Shown: positions 36,344 through 45,812 of the stretch, one piece after another
Layout: every line of letters begins with the position of its first letter
Position numbering within the stretch: position 1 is the first letter of the stretch
The notes under the pieces: model-generated
Told to the model about the DNA's origin: nothing
The model's input: the letters and a program-made list of their open reading frames with translations, nothing else
The model's database searches: none
Position numbers and translations under genes: made by a program
Source: Acinetobacter sp.
Lineage (GTDB): Bacteria > Pseudomonadota > Gammaproteobacteria > Pseudomonadales > Moraxellaceae
DNA: 59,698 nucleotides
Reading direction: 5' to 3'
Assembly (NCBI GenBank): GCA_030152275.1
Contig: JASLHF010000203.1
Location: 1-59,698 of the forward strand

Positions 36344-37288
36344 ATGAGAATTTTTAATGCTGTTTTAGGGTTCGGGTTTGGGCTGGCTTCTATGGCAATA
36401 TTCGCCAACGATTCAACTGGCTATGTTGCAACAGGCGGTGTGCAATACCTAAAAAATAAACATGTGCAAATGTTCAGTGAAGACTTATTTATTAGTAAAA
36501 AAATCATTAAAGTCGATTATCAGTTTAAAAATCTAAGCGCTCAAGATGTGACAGAAACAGTATTGTTTCCATTGCCTAAAGTTGAAAATTTCTTTGAATC
36601 TGATTTTGCCGATACTGAAAAGTTGCTTAAAAGCTTTAAGGTTCAGGTGAATGGGAAAACAATTCAGCCTGAAATGCATGTGCGTACCTTTATTCAAAAA
36701 GATCAACAATCTATACCAGTCGATGCTACAGCAATGTTTAAGCAATGCGGTTTTACTGAAAAAGACATGCTGAATCCGTGGAGCAGGCAGGATTATGAAT
36801 ATGAAACTTTCGAGGCAAAGCTCAGACATTGTCAAAATCTAGAATTGCAAAAATTATTGCCGAAAGATCCGAATGACGTAATTTCATGGTCATCTCAGGT
36901 TATTTATAGTTGGAAGCAAACGTTCAAAGCCAATGCCTTAACCCGTGTGCAGCATCAATACGCGCCATTGGTGGGCGGGTCTGTGGCTTTATATCCTGAG
37001 GAAGATAATAAAACCTATTGTATGGATTCAAATTTTAAAGCGGGTTTAAAAAAAGCCAAATCACAGCATGCACCATTTCAAGCATTAGGCTATGTGTTAA
37101 AAACAGGTGCCAATTGGGCTAAACCGATTAAAAATTTTAAGTTAACCATTGAACGGGATGCCAATGAACTGGTGTCTTTTTGTTGGTCAGGTAAAGTGAA
37201 AAAACTGAGCGCTACGCAATTTCAAATGATTGAAAAGAATTTCGTGCCGAAGCAGGATTTGGACATTATTTTTGTGAGTCGACGCTGA
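36344..37288 (+). CDS. DUF4424 family exported protein
   Basis: Exported protein of unknown function. It has a signal peptide (about 1-21, ending IFAND) and the DUF4424 opening pattern YVATGGVQYLKNKHVQMFSEDLFISKKIIKVDYQFKN followed by TETVLFPLPKVE. The 314 residues suggest a beta-rich periplasmic protein. It begins 19 bases after the low-GC orphan, so they could share a transcript, but base composition returns to normal here. A strong terminator follows. Confidence 0.75.
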   Translation: MRIFNAVLGFGFGLASMAIFANDSTGYVATGGVQYLKNKHVQMFSEDLFISKKIIKVDYQFKNLSAQDVTETVLFPLPKVENFFESDFADTEKLLKSFKVQVNGKTIQPEMHVRTFIQKDQQSIPVDATAMFKQCGFTEKDMLNPWSRQDYEYETFEAKLRHCQNLELQKLLPKDPNDVISWSSQVIYSWKQTFKANALTRVQHQYAPLVGGSVALYPEEDNKTYCMDSNFKAGLKKAKSQHAPFQALGYVLKTGANWAKPIKNFKLTIERDANELVSFCWSGKVKKLSATQFQMIEKNFVPKQDLDIIFVSRR

Positions 37289-37298
37289 TTTATTTTGC

Positions 37299-37332
37299 AG
37301 TAAAAAGCCCATCAACTGACGGGCTTTTTACT
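37299..37332. terminator. Bidirectional intrinsic terminator
   Basis: AGTAAAAAGCCC / GGGCTTTTTACT form a 12-pair stem between two convergent genes (DUF4424 and the Sel1-like gene). Confidence 0.85.
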
Positions 37333-37339
37333 TTGAGAT

Positions 37340-37861
37340 TTAAGCTTCAGGCTGTTCAGCCGTATTGGCTTTTTCAGTCCAGTAATCTGCTTTCTCTTCA
37401 TCAGCATCAATGCCTAAGCCGTTGGCATAAATAAAGGCTAAATCACGCATGGCTTGAACCTCACCTAATTTTGCAGATTGCTCCACCAGTTCAATCGACT
37501 TAGCGACGTCTTTTTCTACCACATCACCACGACGGAAAAAGTTTGCCAATTCTAAAATCGCAGCGGGGTGATTATGTTTAGCAGCTTGCTCTAACCAGCG
37601 GTGCGCATGTTCAAAATAAGTTTTAGACTCGTCAGGATCTTCTTCTTGCATGTCTTTGGCGTAAACCGCATAACCTTCACCCAACCAGTACATGGCTTCT
37701 ACATGACCGAGTTGCGCCGCTTTGAGTGCCCATTCTTCTGCAAGCTCCACATGCTCGTCATTTTCACTTTGCATATAAATTTCAGCAAGTTCAAATTGAG
37801 CATCTTTGTTGCCCGCCATTGCGCGGTTATATAAAGCAGGAGAGATCGAAAGTTCAGACAT
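37340..37861 (-). CDS. Sel1-like/tetratricopeptide repeat protein
   Basis: A 173-residue protein made of Sel1-type helical repeats (AMAGNKDAQFELAEIYMQ; AAQLGHVEAMYWLGEGYAV; AAKHNHPAAILELANFFRRG; SAKLGEVQAMRDLAFIYANG), a scaffold for protein binding. No signal peptide. The frame is open to 37939, but that upstream part lies across the terminator of the preceding gene, so I start at ATG 37861 (MSELSISPALYNRAM) with GGAT upstream. Partner unknown. Confidence 0.82.
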   Translation of the reverse strand: MSELSISPALYNRAMAGNKDAQFELAEIYMQSENDEHVELAEEWALKAAQLGHVEAMYWLGEGYAVYAKDMQEEDPDESKTYFEHAHRWLEQAAKHNHPAAILELANFFRRGDVVEKDVAKSIELVEQSAKLGEVQAMRDLAFIYANGLGIDADEEKADYWTEKANTAEQPEA

Positions 37862-37906
37862 GTGAAATCCAAAAGGGCAGAATAGGCATAGCCTAATCGC
37901 TTGGCA

Positions 37907-37937
37907 TAAAAAAAGCCAATCCGAAGATTGGCTTTGC
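37907..37937 (-). terminator. Intrinsic terminator of the iron-uptake operon
   Basis: On the minus strand AAAGCCAATC-TTCG-GATTGGCTTT is followed by TTTTT: a ten-pair stem with a stable UUCG loop after the DUF3325 gene. Confidence 0.88.
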
Positions 37938-37986
37938 ATTCAAGCAGTAGAGATTTTGAGCACGATTTTGATTATGCTTTAAAACA

Positions 37987-38325
37987 CTAATTGAGCAGCA
38001 TGATGTAGCTGAGAATCACAATAACCGTTAAACCGCCAATATATTTCCAAAAGTATGCTGGGAAATAGCTCATACATAAGCCGACACTTAATGCAGCAAT
38101 GGTCAAAGCGCCAAACCAATAACTGATGTTATTACTTGGTGTACCTAAGGACAGGCAGATCAGTAAAGACACGATCAACAAGCACCAGCCGACCAATGTT
38201 GCTAGGCGTGTTTGCCCTAAAGATAACTCTTTACTAAAAAATTGCTTTTGATGTTTTGACATACTGCTGGCCAGAGCAAAAAAACCTAAACTGCTAAAAG
38301 CCCAAATAAATAGGAAAAAGATCAT
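37987..38325 (-). CDS. DUF3325 family membrane protein of the iron-uptake operon
   Basis: A 112-residue inner-membrane protein with four hydrophobic segments. The N-terminal pattern (FSSLGFFALASSMSKHQKQFFSKEL) and RLATLVGWCLLIVSLLICLSLG fit DUF3325, a family found beside siderophore receptors. It overlaps the PepSY gene by four bases (ATGA), so it is translated with it. Function is unknown; the context says iron acquisition. Confidence 0.78.
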   Translation of the reverse strand: MIFFLFIWAFSSLGFFALASSMSKHQKQFFSKELSLGQTRLATLVGWCLLIVSLLICLSLGTPSNNISYWFGALTIAALSVGLCMSYFPAYFWKYIGGLTVIVILSYIMLLN

Positions 38326-40187
38326 GCGTTCATCTCCTTAGTGACTCGGGCTTTCTTCACAGGCAATCCTTGGTACTTTTTCACTTTATAGAAGGAATAG
38401 GCAAACAGCGCCGCCAATAACCACATGGCTAAATCAAAAGATGCAATCATCCACTGACCATGTGCCATCGTGTTCCAAAGTGCTTGACCGCCTGTCATAA
38501 CGTTCACAATAGGCAATAGGGCAAAAAGCATAGTGGCAAAGGCTAAAAGTTCTAACCAGGCCTGACGATGTGTGCGGAACATTGGATAAATGAAAGTAAT
38601 GAGCCAGACAATAAAGAAGCTGCGAATTTCCCAATTTGAACGCATTTCCATGCTGGCAGGGATCAAGCGGTTGGCATAGAAGAATGTTGCACAGGCAATC
38701 GGCAGACCAATAATGGCAGCAATATTAGTTACTTCTACAGTACGGTAGCCAAATGATTTATAGCCTTGCTTTTGCTGCTGTGGTGCCCGTTTCACACACC
38801 ATAAGATGAGGCCTGTTGCGACCATTAACGTACCAACAATGCCTGAAATAAATAATAACCAACGAAGAGCAAGGTCGACACCTCGTGCTTCATGTAAGGT
38901 CGTAACGACATTGTAGATACCCATTGGAACCGATGGATTCTTCAGTTTGGCACTTTCGTCAGTAAGGTCTTTTCCGCTTACACCATCAAACTGTTTGCTC
39001 GCATAAACGTTACGATAGGCCACGCTTTCGCCATGAAGCGCGCGCAGTTCAATTTTGGCTTGATCCGTATTGGGCGCAATAATGCTGATTGTACTAATTG
39101 GATTGGTTTTCCATTCGTTTTGTACTGCCGTCACAATTGGGGCTAAATCTGTCAATGGTGCAGCTACAGCTGGTTTATCATCACGTTTTTTGCGTTCGCC
39201 GCGGCTTTTACTACGATTTTGCTGATCGGCATGATTTCCACGGACTTGCTGCATAGTCGCCTGTGCAGACGGCTCTGACTTTTCACTCGGTTCAGCCTTT
39301 TCACCTTGTTCAGACGTTCTACCGCCTTCAGATCTTTCACCGCGTTGAGGGCGCTCTGACTGATCTGCACGTGCAGATTGCTCGCCACGTTCAGCTCGGC
39401 TCGCTTTTTCTTCGCCTTTGTCTTTGTCTTGTGACGATTTATTGTCCTGCACTAAAGCACGGTTTTGCTCTTGCAGAAATTGCCCGCGGTTTTCATAAAC
39501 CCGTTCTATACCCCACGGCATAATGGTAAAGAGCAGTAATAATAAACCGCTGAATGTGATCATGATGTGGAAAGGCAGGGCAAAAACCGCAGTTGCATTA
39601 TGCGCATCCAGCCATGAACGCTGACCTTTACCTGAGCGGAAGGTAAAGAAATCTTTAAAAATCTTTTTATGGGTGATTACACCACTAATAATTGCAACAA
39701 GCATCAATAAGGTTGCAATGCCCACGAACCAACGTGTCCATATACGCGGCAAGCCATACAGTTCAAAATGAAAACGATAGAGGAAACTGCCACCTCGAGT
39801 TTCACGCGGTTCTAACACTTCACCTGTCGCGCTATCTAGATAAATTTGTTTGCCGCCGCGGCGCGCACGCGGGTCTTCACCTTGCTCACGCACGGTAATT
39901 AAAGTGGCATTTTGCCGTGTATTGGGCAGCAAGATATTCCATGCGCCGGCATTCGGATGATTTTGCTGCAAGTAATTTAGCGCGACTTGAGTCTGCTGTA
40001 CTTGTGTATTGGCGGGAACTGATTGATGCAGTTCCGGAGTCATCCAAACGCTAATTTCATTTTTAAAGAAACTTAAAGTACCTGTCAGAAAAATGGCATA
40101 CAGCAGCCAACCTAAAATTAAACTGGCCCATGTATGCAGCCAAGACATGGACTGGCGCGGGCCTTCAACCTTTGCATCTACACGCAT
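38322..40187 (-). CDS. PepSY-associated transmembrane protein of an iron-uptake operon
   Basis: Inner-membrane protein of 621 residues, of the type thought to reduce ferric siderophores or help iron release in the periplasm. A first transmembrane helix (about 18-40), periplasmic PepSY regions, helices near 165-190 and 210-235, and a C-terminal group of helices (about 455-600) are visible. Residues about 239-339 are an unusual charged tract rich in E, R, K, S and Q with imperfect repeats such as AERGEQ, SERPQRGERSEGG and EKAEPSEKSEPS. I start at ATG 40187, one base after the DUF3649 stop. Confidence 0.85.
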   Translation of the reverse strand: MRVDAKVEGPRQSMSWLHTWASLILGWLLYAIFLTGTLSFFKNEISVWMTPELHQSVPANTQVQQTQVALNYLQQNHPNAGAWNILLPNTRQNATLITVREQGEDPRARRGGKQIYLDSATGEVLEPRETRGGSFLYRFHFELYGLPRIWTRWFVGIATLLMLVAIISGVITHKKIFKDFFTFRSGKGQRSWLDAHNATAVFALPFHIMITFSGLLLLLFTIMPWGIERVYENRGQFLQEQNRALVQDNKSSQDKDKGEEKASRAERGEQSARADQSERPQRGERSEGGRTSEQGEKAEPSEKSEPSAQATMQQVRGNHADQQNRSKSRGERKKRDDKPAVAAPLTDLAPIVTAVQNEWKTNPISTISIIAPNTDQAKIELRALHGESVAYRNVYASKQFDGVSGKDLTDESAKLKNPSVPMGIYNVVTTLHEARGVDLALRWLLFISGIVGTLMVATGLILWCVKRAPQQQKQGYKSFGYRTVEVTNIAAIIGLPIACATFFYANRLIPASMEMRSNWEIRSFFIVWLITFIYPMFRTHRQAWLELLAFATMLFALLPIVNVMTGGQALWNTMAHGQWMIASFDLAMWLLAALFAYSFYKVKKYQGLPVKKARVTKEMNA

Positions 40188-40188
40188 C

Positions 40189-40536
40189 TTAAGTTCCCAT
40201 CCCCAGATAAATGCCATACAGACACAGCGCAGGAAGCACAATGCCAAGCGTTGCTTTCAGGGTTTTATTCACCATAAAGACCCAAATAAACGCACATGCC
40301 CATAGGGTAAAGGCAACCAGTGTGGCGCTCATGGCAGCGCTGCCACGGTCTTCACGAAAGACTTCGGCAATCACAATGGCAGATAACATGGCAAGTACAT
40401 AGCCGCCAACTAAGGCGAGGGCAAAGCGGTAGAAAATCATCAAACGATAGCTAAGTACAGGAGAGTTGGTTTTACTGGCTTTGGGCAGAGCAGGTGTGCC
40501 TGCTGTTACAATGGCCTCTGGTGGAGAACTGGTCAT
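40189..40536 (-). CDS. DUF3649 family membrane protein, first gene of the iron-uptake operon
   Basis: A 115-residue membrane protein with about three hydrophobic helices (about 32-55, 65-88, 93-113). YRFALALVGGYVLAML and FREDRGSAAMSATLVAFTLWACAFIWVF fit DUF3649, usually encoded with PepSY and DUF3325 proteins near TonB-dependent siderophore receptors. No receptor gene is nearby here. It starts about 40 bases from a Fur-box match, so the operon is probably induced by iron shortage. Confidence 0.78.
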   Translation of the reverse strand: MTSSPPEAIVTAGTPALPKASKTNSPVLSYRLMIFYRFALALVGGYVLAMLSAIVIAEVFREDRGSAAMSATLVAFTLWACAFIWVFMVNKTLKATLGIVLPALCLYGIYLGMGT

Positions 40537-40578
40537 AAGCTGAAAAGGTTTAAAAATTGCATTAAGATTAATCTAAAT

Positions 40579-40597
40579 AATAACAATTATCATTTAT
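40579..40597 (-). promoter_or_regulatory. Putative Fur box
   Basis: Minus-strand ATAAATGATAATTGTTATT agrees with the 19-base Fur consensus GATAATGATAATCATTATC at 13 positions, with the AATGATAAT core complete. It lies just upstream of the DUF3649-PepSY-DUF3325 operon. Confidence 0.65.
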
Positions 40598-40794
40598 GTT
40601 TTAAATATGGAAAGCGCTTTTTACTCAGTTTTATTTATTTTGGCAGCGGTTTTGCATGAACTATGTAATAAAAATTGCAGTGGGGGAATGACATATAAGA
40701 TAAATTCATGAAAATCATCGGTTTTATTCTTTAAAAAAACTTCACAAAAAGTTAATCTTCACTGTAAAAGCACATTGGCATAAGCAGAATAATA

Positions 40795-42318
40795 ATGAAC
40801 GCTTTATTTGAAGATCAACATGAAGACTTGATTGATTTAATTTATCAGATTCCATCTGAAGCGGGGGCATGGGAGCAATTTTCAAAAAAATTGCTTCATC
40901 TTTTGAATGCTTCGTATATTCATATTCAGGCAATTGATTTTAATTATAATGTTTTGTCTTATAGTCACGGTGTAGGTCGCTTAGCGCCAGAGTCTTATGC
41001 GCAGGCAGAACTGAATTATCTGCACTTTCCTGCCGAAGCAGATCCGCGCTGGCCGGTATTTTTGCATCCTGAACGCCGCGGCTGGTATCAATGCCATACT
41101 CATGTTTCAAAACACTTTGTTCAGTCTTCTGATCTATATCAGCAAATTTTAATGCCTATTGGTTTGAGATATGTTGCTTCACATATTTTAATGCGTGATG
41201 ACGAGTTATGTGTATTTTGGAGCATCAGTACATCTGAAGAACGTAAGCCTTTAAATGCGGATGAGTTGAAGTTTCTGGATATTTTACTGGTGCACTTGAA
41301 ACGCGCAGTTTCTATACAGCGTCAAAAATATGAATTTGAGGCGCAGTCGATGAGCGGTTTTGCTTTAATTGATAAATTACCCCAGCCGATTATGCTGTTG
41401 AATCTTTCCGGTCAGGCGGTGCATTGCAATCCAGCAATGAAGATTATTCTTGAACAAGGCAATTGGCTTAAAGTCCAGCCGGATACTAAAGTGGTGGAGC
41501 TGCTGCAAGGGCCGGAGGCGCAATTGGAGAAACAGCTTTATCATTTTGAATTTCTGCTGCGCAGGGAAATTTCAGATCAGCTGCTGCATGAATGCAGCAT
41601 TGAAATGGTGAATGCAAAAGGGCAGACGGCTTACCTCTTTTTAACGTTACTTCTATCTAAGCAGAAACAGCTGATTTTTGGTGCGCGTCCACTCTTGATG
41701 CTTAATCTTTTCCAGTCTAATACCTTAGCTCAGTACGAACAGCTGTTCAAAATTTTTGACAGCTTCTCAACGGGTGTCTTGCTGCTTACACAGGATCAGG
41801 AAGTATTCTATCAAAATGCTTATGCCGCGGTACTGTTGGAAAAAATATCACTATTAGCGATCCACAACAGGCGTTTAAAAACCAGCAAAGCTTTTCAAGA
41901 TAAGCTGAATTATTTATTAAATGATGTGCTGCAAGACGGTACTGCCTATGAACGTAATTTGGTCATTTACGAGAAAGATCAGCCAGAGATTTTGTCTTTG
42001 ACGATCCGTCTGATTGATCATGGTGCAGCGTCGGGCATGATAGGCACAGGGTCAAAAAACATTGCAGTATTCTTTAAGCAATTAAATCAGATACGGCAAT
42101 TGGAAGAAGACTATCTCAGGCAGCTGTACCAGCTGACGCGAAGGGAATTGCAAATTTGTATGCTGTTTTTTCAAGGAATGGATTTAAATGAGATTGCGCA
42201 GCATACACAGCTGACGCTCAGCACGGTAAGGACATATTTAAAGCAAATTTATGTTAAAACACATTGCACATCACAAAGCGAATTAATGAAACTGCTCATG
42301 AATGCAGTCATTAATTAA
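40795..42318 (+). CDS. LuxR-family transcriptional regulator
   Basis: Regulator of 507 residues with a C-terminal LuxR-type helix-turn-helix (about 445-507; LTRRELQICMLFFQGMDLNEIAQHTQLTLSTVRTYLKQIYVKT). The first 180 residues look like a sensor region and the middle (about 185-430) contains PAS-like stretches (KLPQPIMLLNLSGQAVHCNPAM; FDSFSTGVLLLTQDQEVFYQN). No receiver domain or membrane segment. Its targets are unknown. It stands alone, divergent from the iron operon; the Fur box lies nearer to the iron operon than to this gene. Confidence 0.85.
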   Translation: MNALFEDQHEDLIDLIYQIPSEAGAWEQFSKKLLHLLNASYIHIQAIDFNYNVLSYSHGVGRLAPESYAQAELNYLHFPAEADPRWPVFLHPERRGWYQCHTHVSKHFVQSSDLYQQILMPIGLRYVASHILMRDDELCVFWSISTSEERKPLNADELKFLDILLVHLKRAVSIQRQKYEFEAQSMSGFALIDKLPQPIMLLNLSGQAVHCNPAMKIILEQGNWLKVQPDTKVVELLQGPEAQLEKQLYHFEFLLRREISDQLLHECSIEMVNAKGQTAYLFLTLLLSKQKQLIFGARPLLMLNLFQSNTLAQYEQLFKIFDSFSTGVLLLTQDQEVFYQNAYAAVLLEKISLLAIHNRRLKTSKAFQDKLNYLLNDVLQDGTAYERNLVIYEKDQPEILSLTIRLIDHGAASGMIGTGSKNIAVFFKQLNQIRQLEEDYLRQLYQLTRRELQICMLFFQGMDLNEIAQHTQLTLSTVRTYLKQIYVKTHCTSQSELMKLLMNAVIN

Positions 42319-42350
42319 GATTGAACATTGTGCCTGTTTTACGGACGGCG

Positions 42351-42382
42351 CAAAAAAATAGCGGCCGGAGCCGCTATTTTTC
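42351..42382. terminator. Bidirectional intrinsic terminator
   Basis: AAAAATAGCGGC-CGGA-GCCGCTATTTTT between the convergent LuxR and Tim44-like genes. Confidence 0.88.
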
Positions 42383-42394
42383 ATGCAATTAAAA

Positions 42395-43405
42395 TTATTG
42401 CTCTTGTTGGATGCCTGCAACTAACCAGTCTTGCTGTGAGCCGGCAGGTTTAACAAAGTGCCAGATTTCAGCAAATGGAACAGGAGAGCTGTTCAAGTCT
42501 TCGCTCACTGTACCGGTAAAACGTACGCTTACGACGTATTGACCGTTTTCGTTTGCAGAATCAACTACCATCGCATTCAAGTTTGAGAACTCAGCTACAT
42601 CTTCATCTTTATTCGCCATAATGTCGTTATACATAGACTGGTAAAGATCAGGTGTTAAGTAGCGCTGAATTTCTGAAATATTGCTCGCGGTATTCATCGA
42701 CTGAATATGGTTAAAGCGTTGACGCGCAACACGCAAGAAGGTTGCTGGTTCTGTACCGTCAGGCAATTGATTGCCTGAATTGGTATAAGCGCCGCCGCCA
42801 AAAGCAGGCGCGCCGGCTGCAGCCCCAAAAGGCGCATTTGACGTATTTGAACCGCCCACTGACTGACCAAAAATATTGGTGCCGTCATTGCCGGAAGCTG
42901 CGCGCGGCGCTGCATTTTGCTGGCCAAACGGGCCATTATTGGCCCCATTGTTTGGCGCATATGGATTATTTGCTAATTTTTTTTTTGCGCCCATCTTGCG
43001 GAAAATAAAGAAGGCTACAGCTGCTGCAAGTAAAATCCAGATCCAGCCTGGAATACCGCCTTTTTCTTCCTGCTGTTGCTGCTGGGCTTGCGCTTCAGAC
43101 GCTGCTTGACCATGTTTGTCATCGGCCATTGCGTTGGCAGCAACTGCACCGATTGCAGCGCCGGCTACACCAGCCGCCACCATACCGCCTACATTAGAGC
43201 CGGATTTTGCTGGAGCGCCTGCTGTTGCAGGCTGTTGAACTGGAGCTGCTTGACGAGGCTGTTGGTAAGACTGAGCAGGGGCAGCTTGACGGCTCATGCC
43301 GTGGCTTTTACCGCCGCCGGCGCGTTTCGCTTCCGCAGTTAAAGGTGCAACCAAAAGAGCTGCGGTTAAAATGCCCGCAATCAAACCACGCTGTCGAACT
43401 TCCAT
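42395..43405 (-). CDS. Tim44-like domain membrane protein
   Basis: Exported or membrane protein of 336 residues: signal-like N-terminus (about 1-27, ending TAEA), a low-complexity Q/A/P-rich stretch, a glycine-rich hydrophobic segment (about 72-92), a clear transmembrane helix (GWIWILLAAAVAFFIF, about 120-138), another N/G-rich linker, and a C-terminal Tim44-like domain (about 215-335; FLRVARQRFNHIQSM ... YLTPDLYQSMYNDI ... IWHFVKPAG). The bacterial role is not established. It is a single-gene unit. Confidence 0.85.
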   Translation of the reverse strand: MEVRQRGLIAGILTAALLVAPLTAEAKRAGGGKSHGMSRQAAPAQSYQQPRQAAPVQQPATAGAPAKSGSNVGGMVAAGVAGAAIGAVAANAMADDKHGQAASEAQAQQQQQEEKGGIPGWIWILLAAAVAFFIFRKMGAKKKLANNPYAPNNGANNGPFGQQNAAPRAASGNDGTNIFGQSVGGSNTSNAPFGAAAGAPAFGGGAYTNSGNQLPDGTEPATFLRVARQRFNHIQSMNTASNISEIQRYLTPDLYQSMYNDIMANKDEDVAEFSNLNAMVVDSANENGQYVVSVRFTGTVSEDLNSSPVPFAEIWHFVKPAGSQQDWLVAGIQQEQ

Positions 43406-43524
43406 TAATTTTTCCTATCAAAATAAAAAAATATTGCCCTGTATTTATGCAGGCAAACAAACTGAATTTCAATACAAAAATCGTTTTTTTTGCTGAAAAT
43501 TAAAATTAATGACTGAAATAGCGA

Positions 43525-44916
43525 TCAAGCCAGTTCATCACTTAAGTTCATGGCTTCGGTCAGCGCCTCATGCAGGCGCGCGACAGCAATAACATTTACG
43601 CCTTTAATCGGTGCTTGTGGCGCATTGCCGCGAGGTAAAATAATGTGCTTAAAGCCATGCTTTACCGCTTCTTTTAGGCGTTCCTGTCCATTGGGCACTG
43701 GACGGATTTCACCGGACAGGCCAACTTCACCAAAAACCGCAAGCTGCTGCGGCAGCGCTTTACCGCGAATACTAGATGCACACGCCAACAGCACAGCTAG
43801 GTCAGAACCAGTTTCGGTAATTTTTAAACCGCCGACGATATTGACATAAACATCTTGCCCTGACGTTTGCACGCCGCCATGCCGGTGCATCACTGCCAGC
43901 AGCATATTTAACCGGTTCTGTTCCAAACCTAGGGCCACGCGGCGGGGCTGCCCTTGTGAATCATCGACCAGCGCTTGAACTTCAACCAAAAGCGGCCGTG
44001 TGCCTTCACGGCTAATCATCACAATTGAGCCGGGAATAGCTTCGTCATAACGGCTCAGGAAAATGGCTGACGGGTTGGACACTTCACGCAGGCCTTTATC
44101 GGTCATGCCAAATACCCCCAGTTCATTCACTGCGCCAAAACGGTTTTTGACTGCACGGATCATACGGAAGCGTGAATCAGACTGGCCTTCAAAATACAAT
44201 ACACAGTCAACCATATGTTCCAGTACACGCGGGCCGGCAAGGGAACCTTCTTTGGTCACGTGACCGACAATAAACAATGCAGTGCCGCTGTTTTTGGCAA
44301 AACGGGTTAACAGCGCTGCTGATTCGCGGATTTGTGAAACACCGCCGGGTGCAGACTGTAAAGTTTCGGTATACAGCGTTTGAATGGAGTCCAAAATTGC
44401 AACCGCAGGGCGTTCATGCGCCAAAACTTCACAAATGCGCTCGACACAGGTTTCGGCCATCACTTTAAGCTGGTCTGTCGGTAAATCTAAACGCTGTGCG
44501 CGAAGCGCCACTTGTGATAAAGATTCCTCACCAGTCACATACAGCGCTGAACTGTTGGCAGCGGCCATATGGGTTGCAGTTTGCAGCAAAATGGTGGATT
44601 TGCCGATACCTGGGTCACCGCCAATCAGCACGACAGATCCGGTAACCAAACCGCCGCCCAGCACTCGGTCAAATTCTCCAATACCTGTAGCTAAGCGGGA
44701 CTCACGGGACACCGATACTTTATTTAATGTCGTTACCGCAGCTGCCTGTCCGGCGTAGCCGCCGCCCATTTTAGGCTGCGCGCGGTGCGAAACGGCAGGC
44801 GCAATGCTGACTTCATTTAAACAGTTCCATTCGCCGCATTCACTGCATTGTCCTGACCATTTAGGATGATCTGCGCCGCACTGTTCACAGCGGTATACGC
44901 TTTTTGCCTTTGCCAT
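43525..44916 (-). CDS. radA: DNA repair helicase RadA (Sms)
   Basis: RecA-like helicase that promotes branch migration in recombination and repair. The four-cysteine zinc finger CEQCG...CSECGEW is near the N-terminus, Walker A GGDPGIGKST follows, then the RadA-specific KNRFG motif (VKNRFGAVNELGVF) and a Lon-like C-terminal domain. The 463 residues fit the family. I start at ATG 44916 (MAKAKSVYRCEQCG); the four extra codons upstream begin with GTG and are not conserved in memory. Confidence 0.96.
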   Translation of the reverse strand: MAKAKSVYRCEQCGADHPKWSGQCSECGEWNCLNEVSIAPAVSHRAQPKMGGGYAGQAAAVTTLNKVSVSRESRLATGIGEFDRVLGGGLVTGSVVLIGGDPGIGKSTILLQTATHMAAANSSALYVTGEESLSQVALRAQRLDLPTDQLKVMAETCVERICEVLAHERPAVAILDSIQTLYTETLQSAPGGVSQIRESAALLTRFAKNSGTALFIVGHVTKEGSLAGPRVLEHMVDCVLYFEGQSDSRFRMIRAVKNRFGAVNELGVFGMTDKGLREVSNPSAIFLSRYDEAIPGSIVMISREGTRPLLVEVQALVDDSQGQPRRVALGLEQNRLNMLLAVMHRHGGVQTSGQDVYVNIVGGLKITETGSDLAVLLACASSIRGKALPQQLAVFGEVGLSGEIRPVPNGQERLKEAVKHGFKHIILPRGNAPQAPIKGVNVIAVARLHEALTEAMNLSDELA

Positions 44917-45114
44917 AACTCTAGACACGATAATTCATTTGCCGACAGCATAGCTTTTCAGCAATTGAAATACCAAATTTATACATACAAAAAATGTGTT
45001 GAGGCGACACAATACGGCGCTGAAAAAGCCTGTTTTCAGTCAATGGCTCCTGCATAGTGCAGGGGGCTGCGTATTTAGGCGAAAAATAATAATGATAATA
45101 AGGAATAACACGCC

Positions 45115-45558
45115 ATGCCTTTTTTAATTCAGCATATTGATGCAATCGCACGGGAAAAAATGCGCGATGTGCTGTATATCGGTTTTGATCCGTTTGCTTT
45201 TGAACAGCCTCTGGTCAACCCAATGAACTGGCTAAAATGGGATGTCCGGAATACTTTAATAGCGTGGCTGGATGAGCAGTGCATTGCTTATAGTTTGTGT
45301 ATGGGCATGTCTGCGCCAGATTGCGATGGATTTTACAGCGGCGGTTTATATATTGACGTAGAACATAACACTGGCCATCCTCAGTACCAAAAGCTCTGTT
45401 CGCATCTAGAAGATGAGCACGGTAACTCGCATATTCGCGGTGTTATATTTTATCTGCTGCCGCTGCGTATCGCGCAGCAGAATGTCTTTGCTGATGCGTA
45501 TGCGCATGAATTTGATGCAGGGGAATTTGAAATGCTGGAGCGTCAGCCTCACGACTAG
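45115..45558 (+). CDS. Conserved hypothetical protein
   Basis: I do not recognise a family. The 147-residue protein is acidic and has no signal peptide or membrane helix, so it is probably cytosolic. Notable content: two cysteine-containing segments (EQCIAYSLCMGMSAPDC), several aromatic and histidine residues, and IYFDVEHN-like YIDVEHNTGHP. A TAAGGAATAA leader gives a plausible ribosome-binding site. Base composition matches the surrounding genes, so it looks like a resident gene and not a chance frame. Confidence 0.65.
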   Translation: MPFLIQHIDAIAREKMRDVLYIGFDPFAFEQPLVNPMNWLKWDVRNTLIAWLDEQCIAYSLCMGMSAPDCDGFYSGGLYIDVEHNTGHPQYQKLCSHLEDEHGNSHIRGVIFYLLPLRIAQQNVFADAYAHEFDAGEFEMLERQPHD

Positions 45559-45730
45559 CAATAGCAAACACTTGGCTTGCACTGTGTTGAATAAATCTTG
45601 CTGCTATTGCGTTCATCCTGTGCAGAATCAACTTTCGGATTAAATCACACGAGCAAGAATAACGTGCCGAGCCAGCCGTTGCACCGCATTTTTATCCGAT
45701 TAGGATGTTGAGATAGAAGACCTGCTCATA

Positions 45731-45761
45731 GAAAAAGCCTCCGCTTGGGAGGCCTTTTTAT
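45731..45761. terminator. Bidirectional intrinsic terminator
   Basis: AAAAAGCCTCC-GCTT-GGGAGGCCTTTTT; serves the AgcS gene (minus) and the 45115-45558 gene (plus). Confidence 0.85.
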
Positions 45762-45812
45762 CATTGCATCAATGCGGTGCATTGAATGGAAAATTTAATT
45801 TAGTGTATTAGG

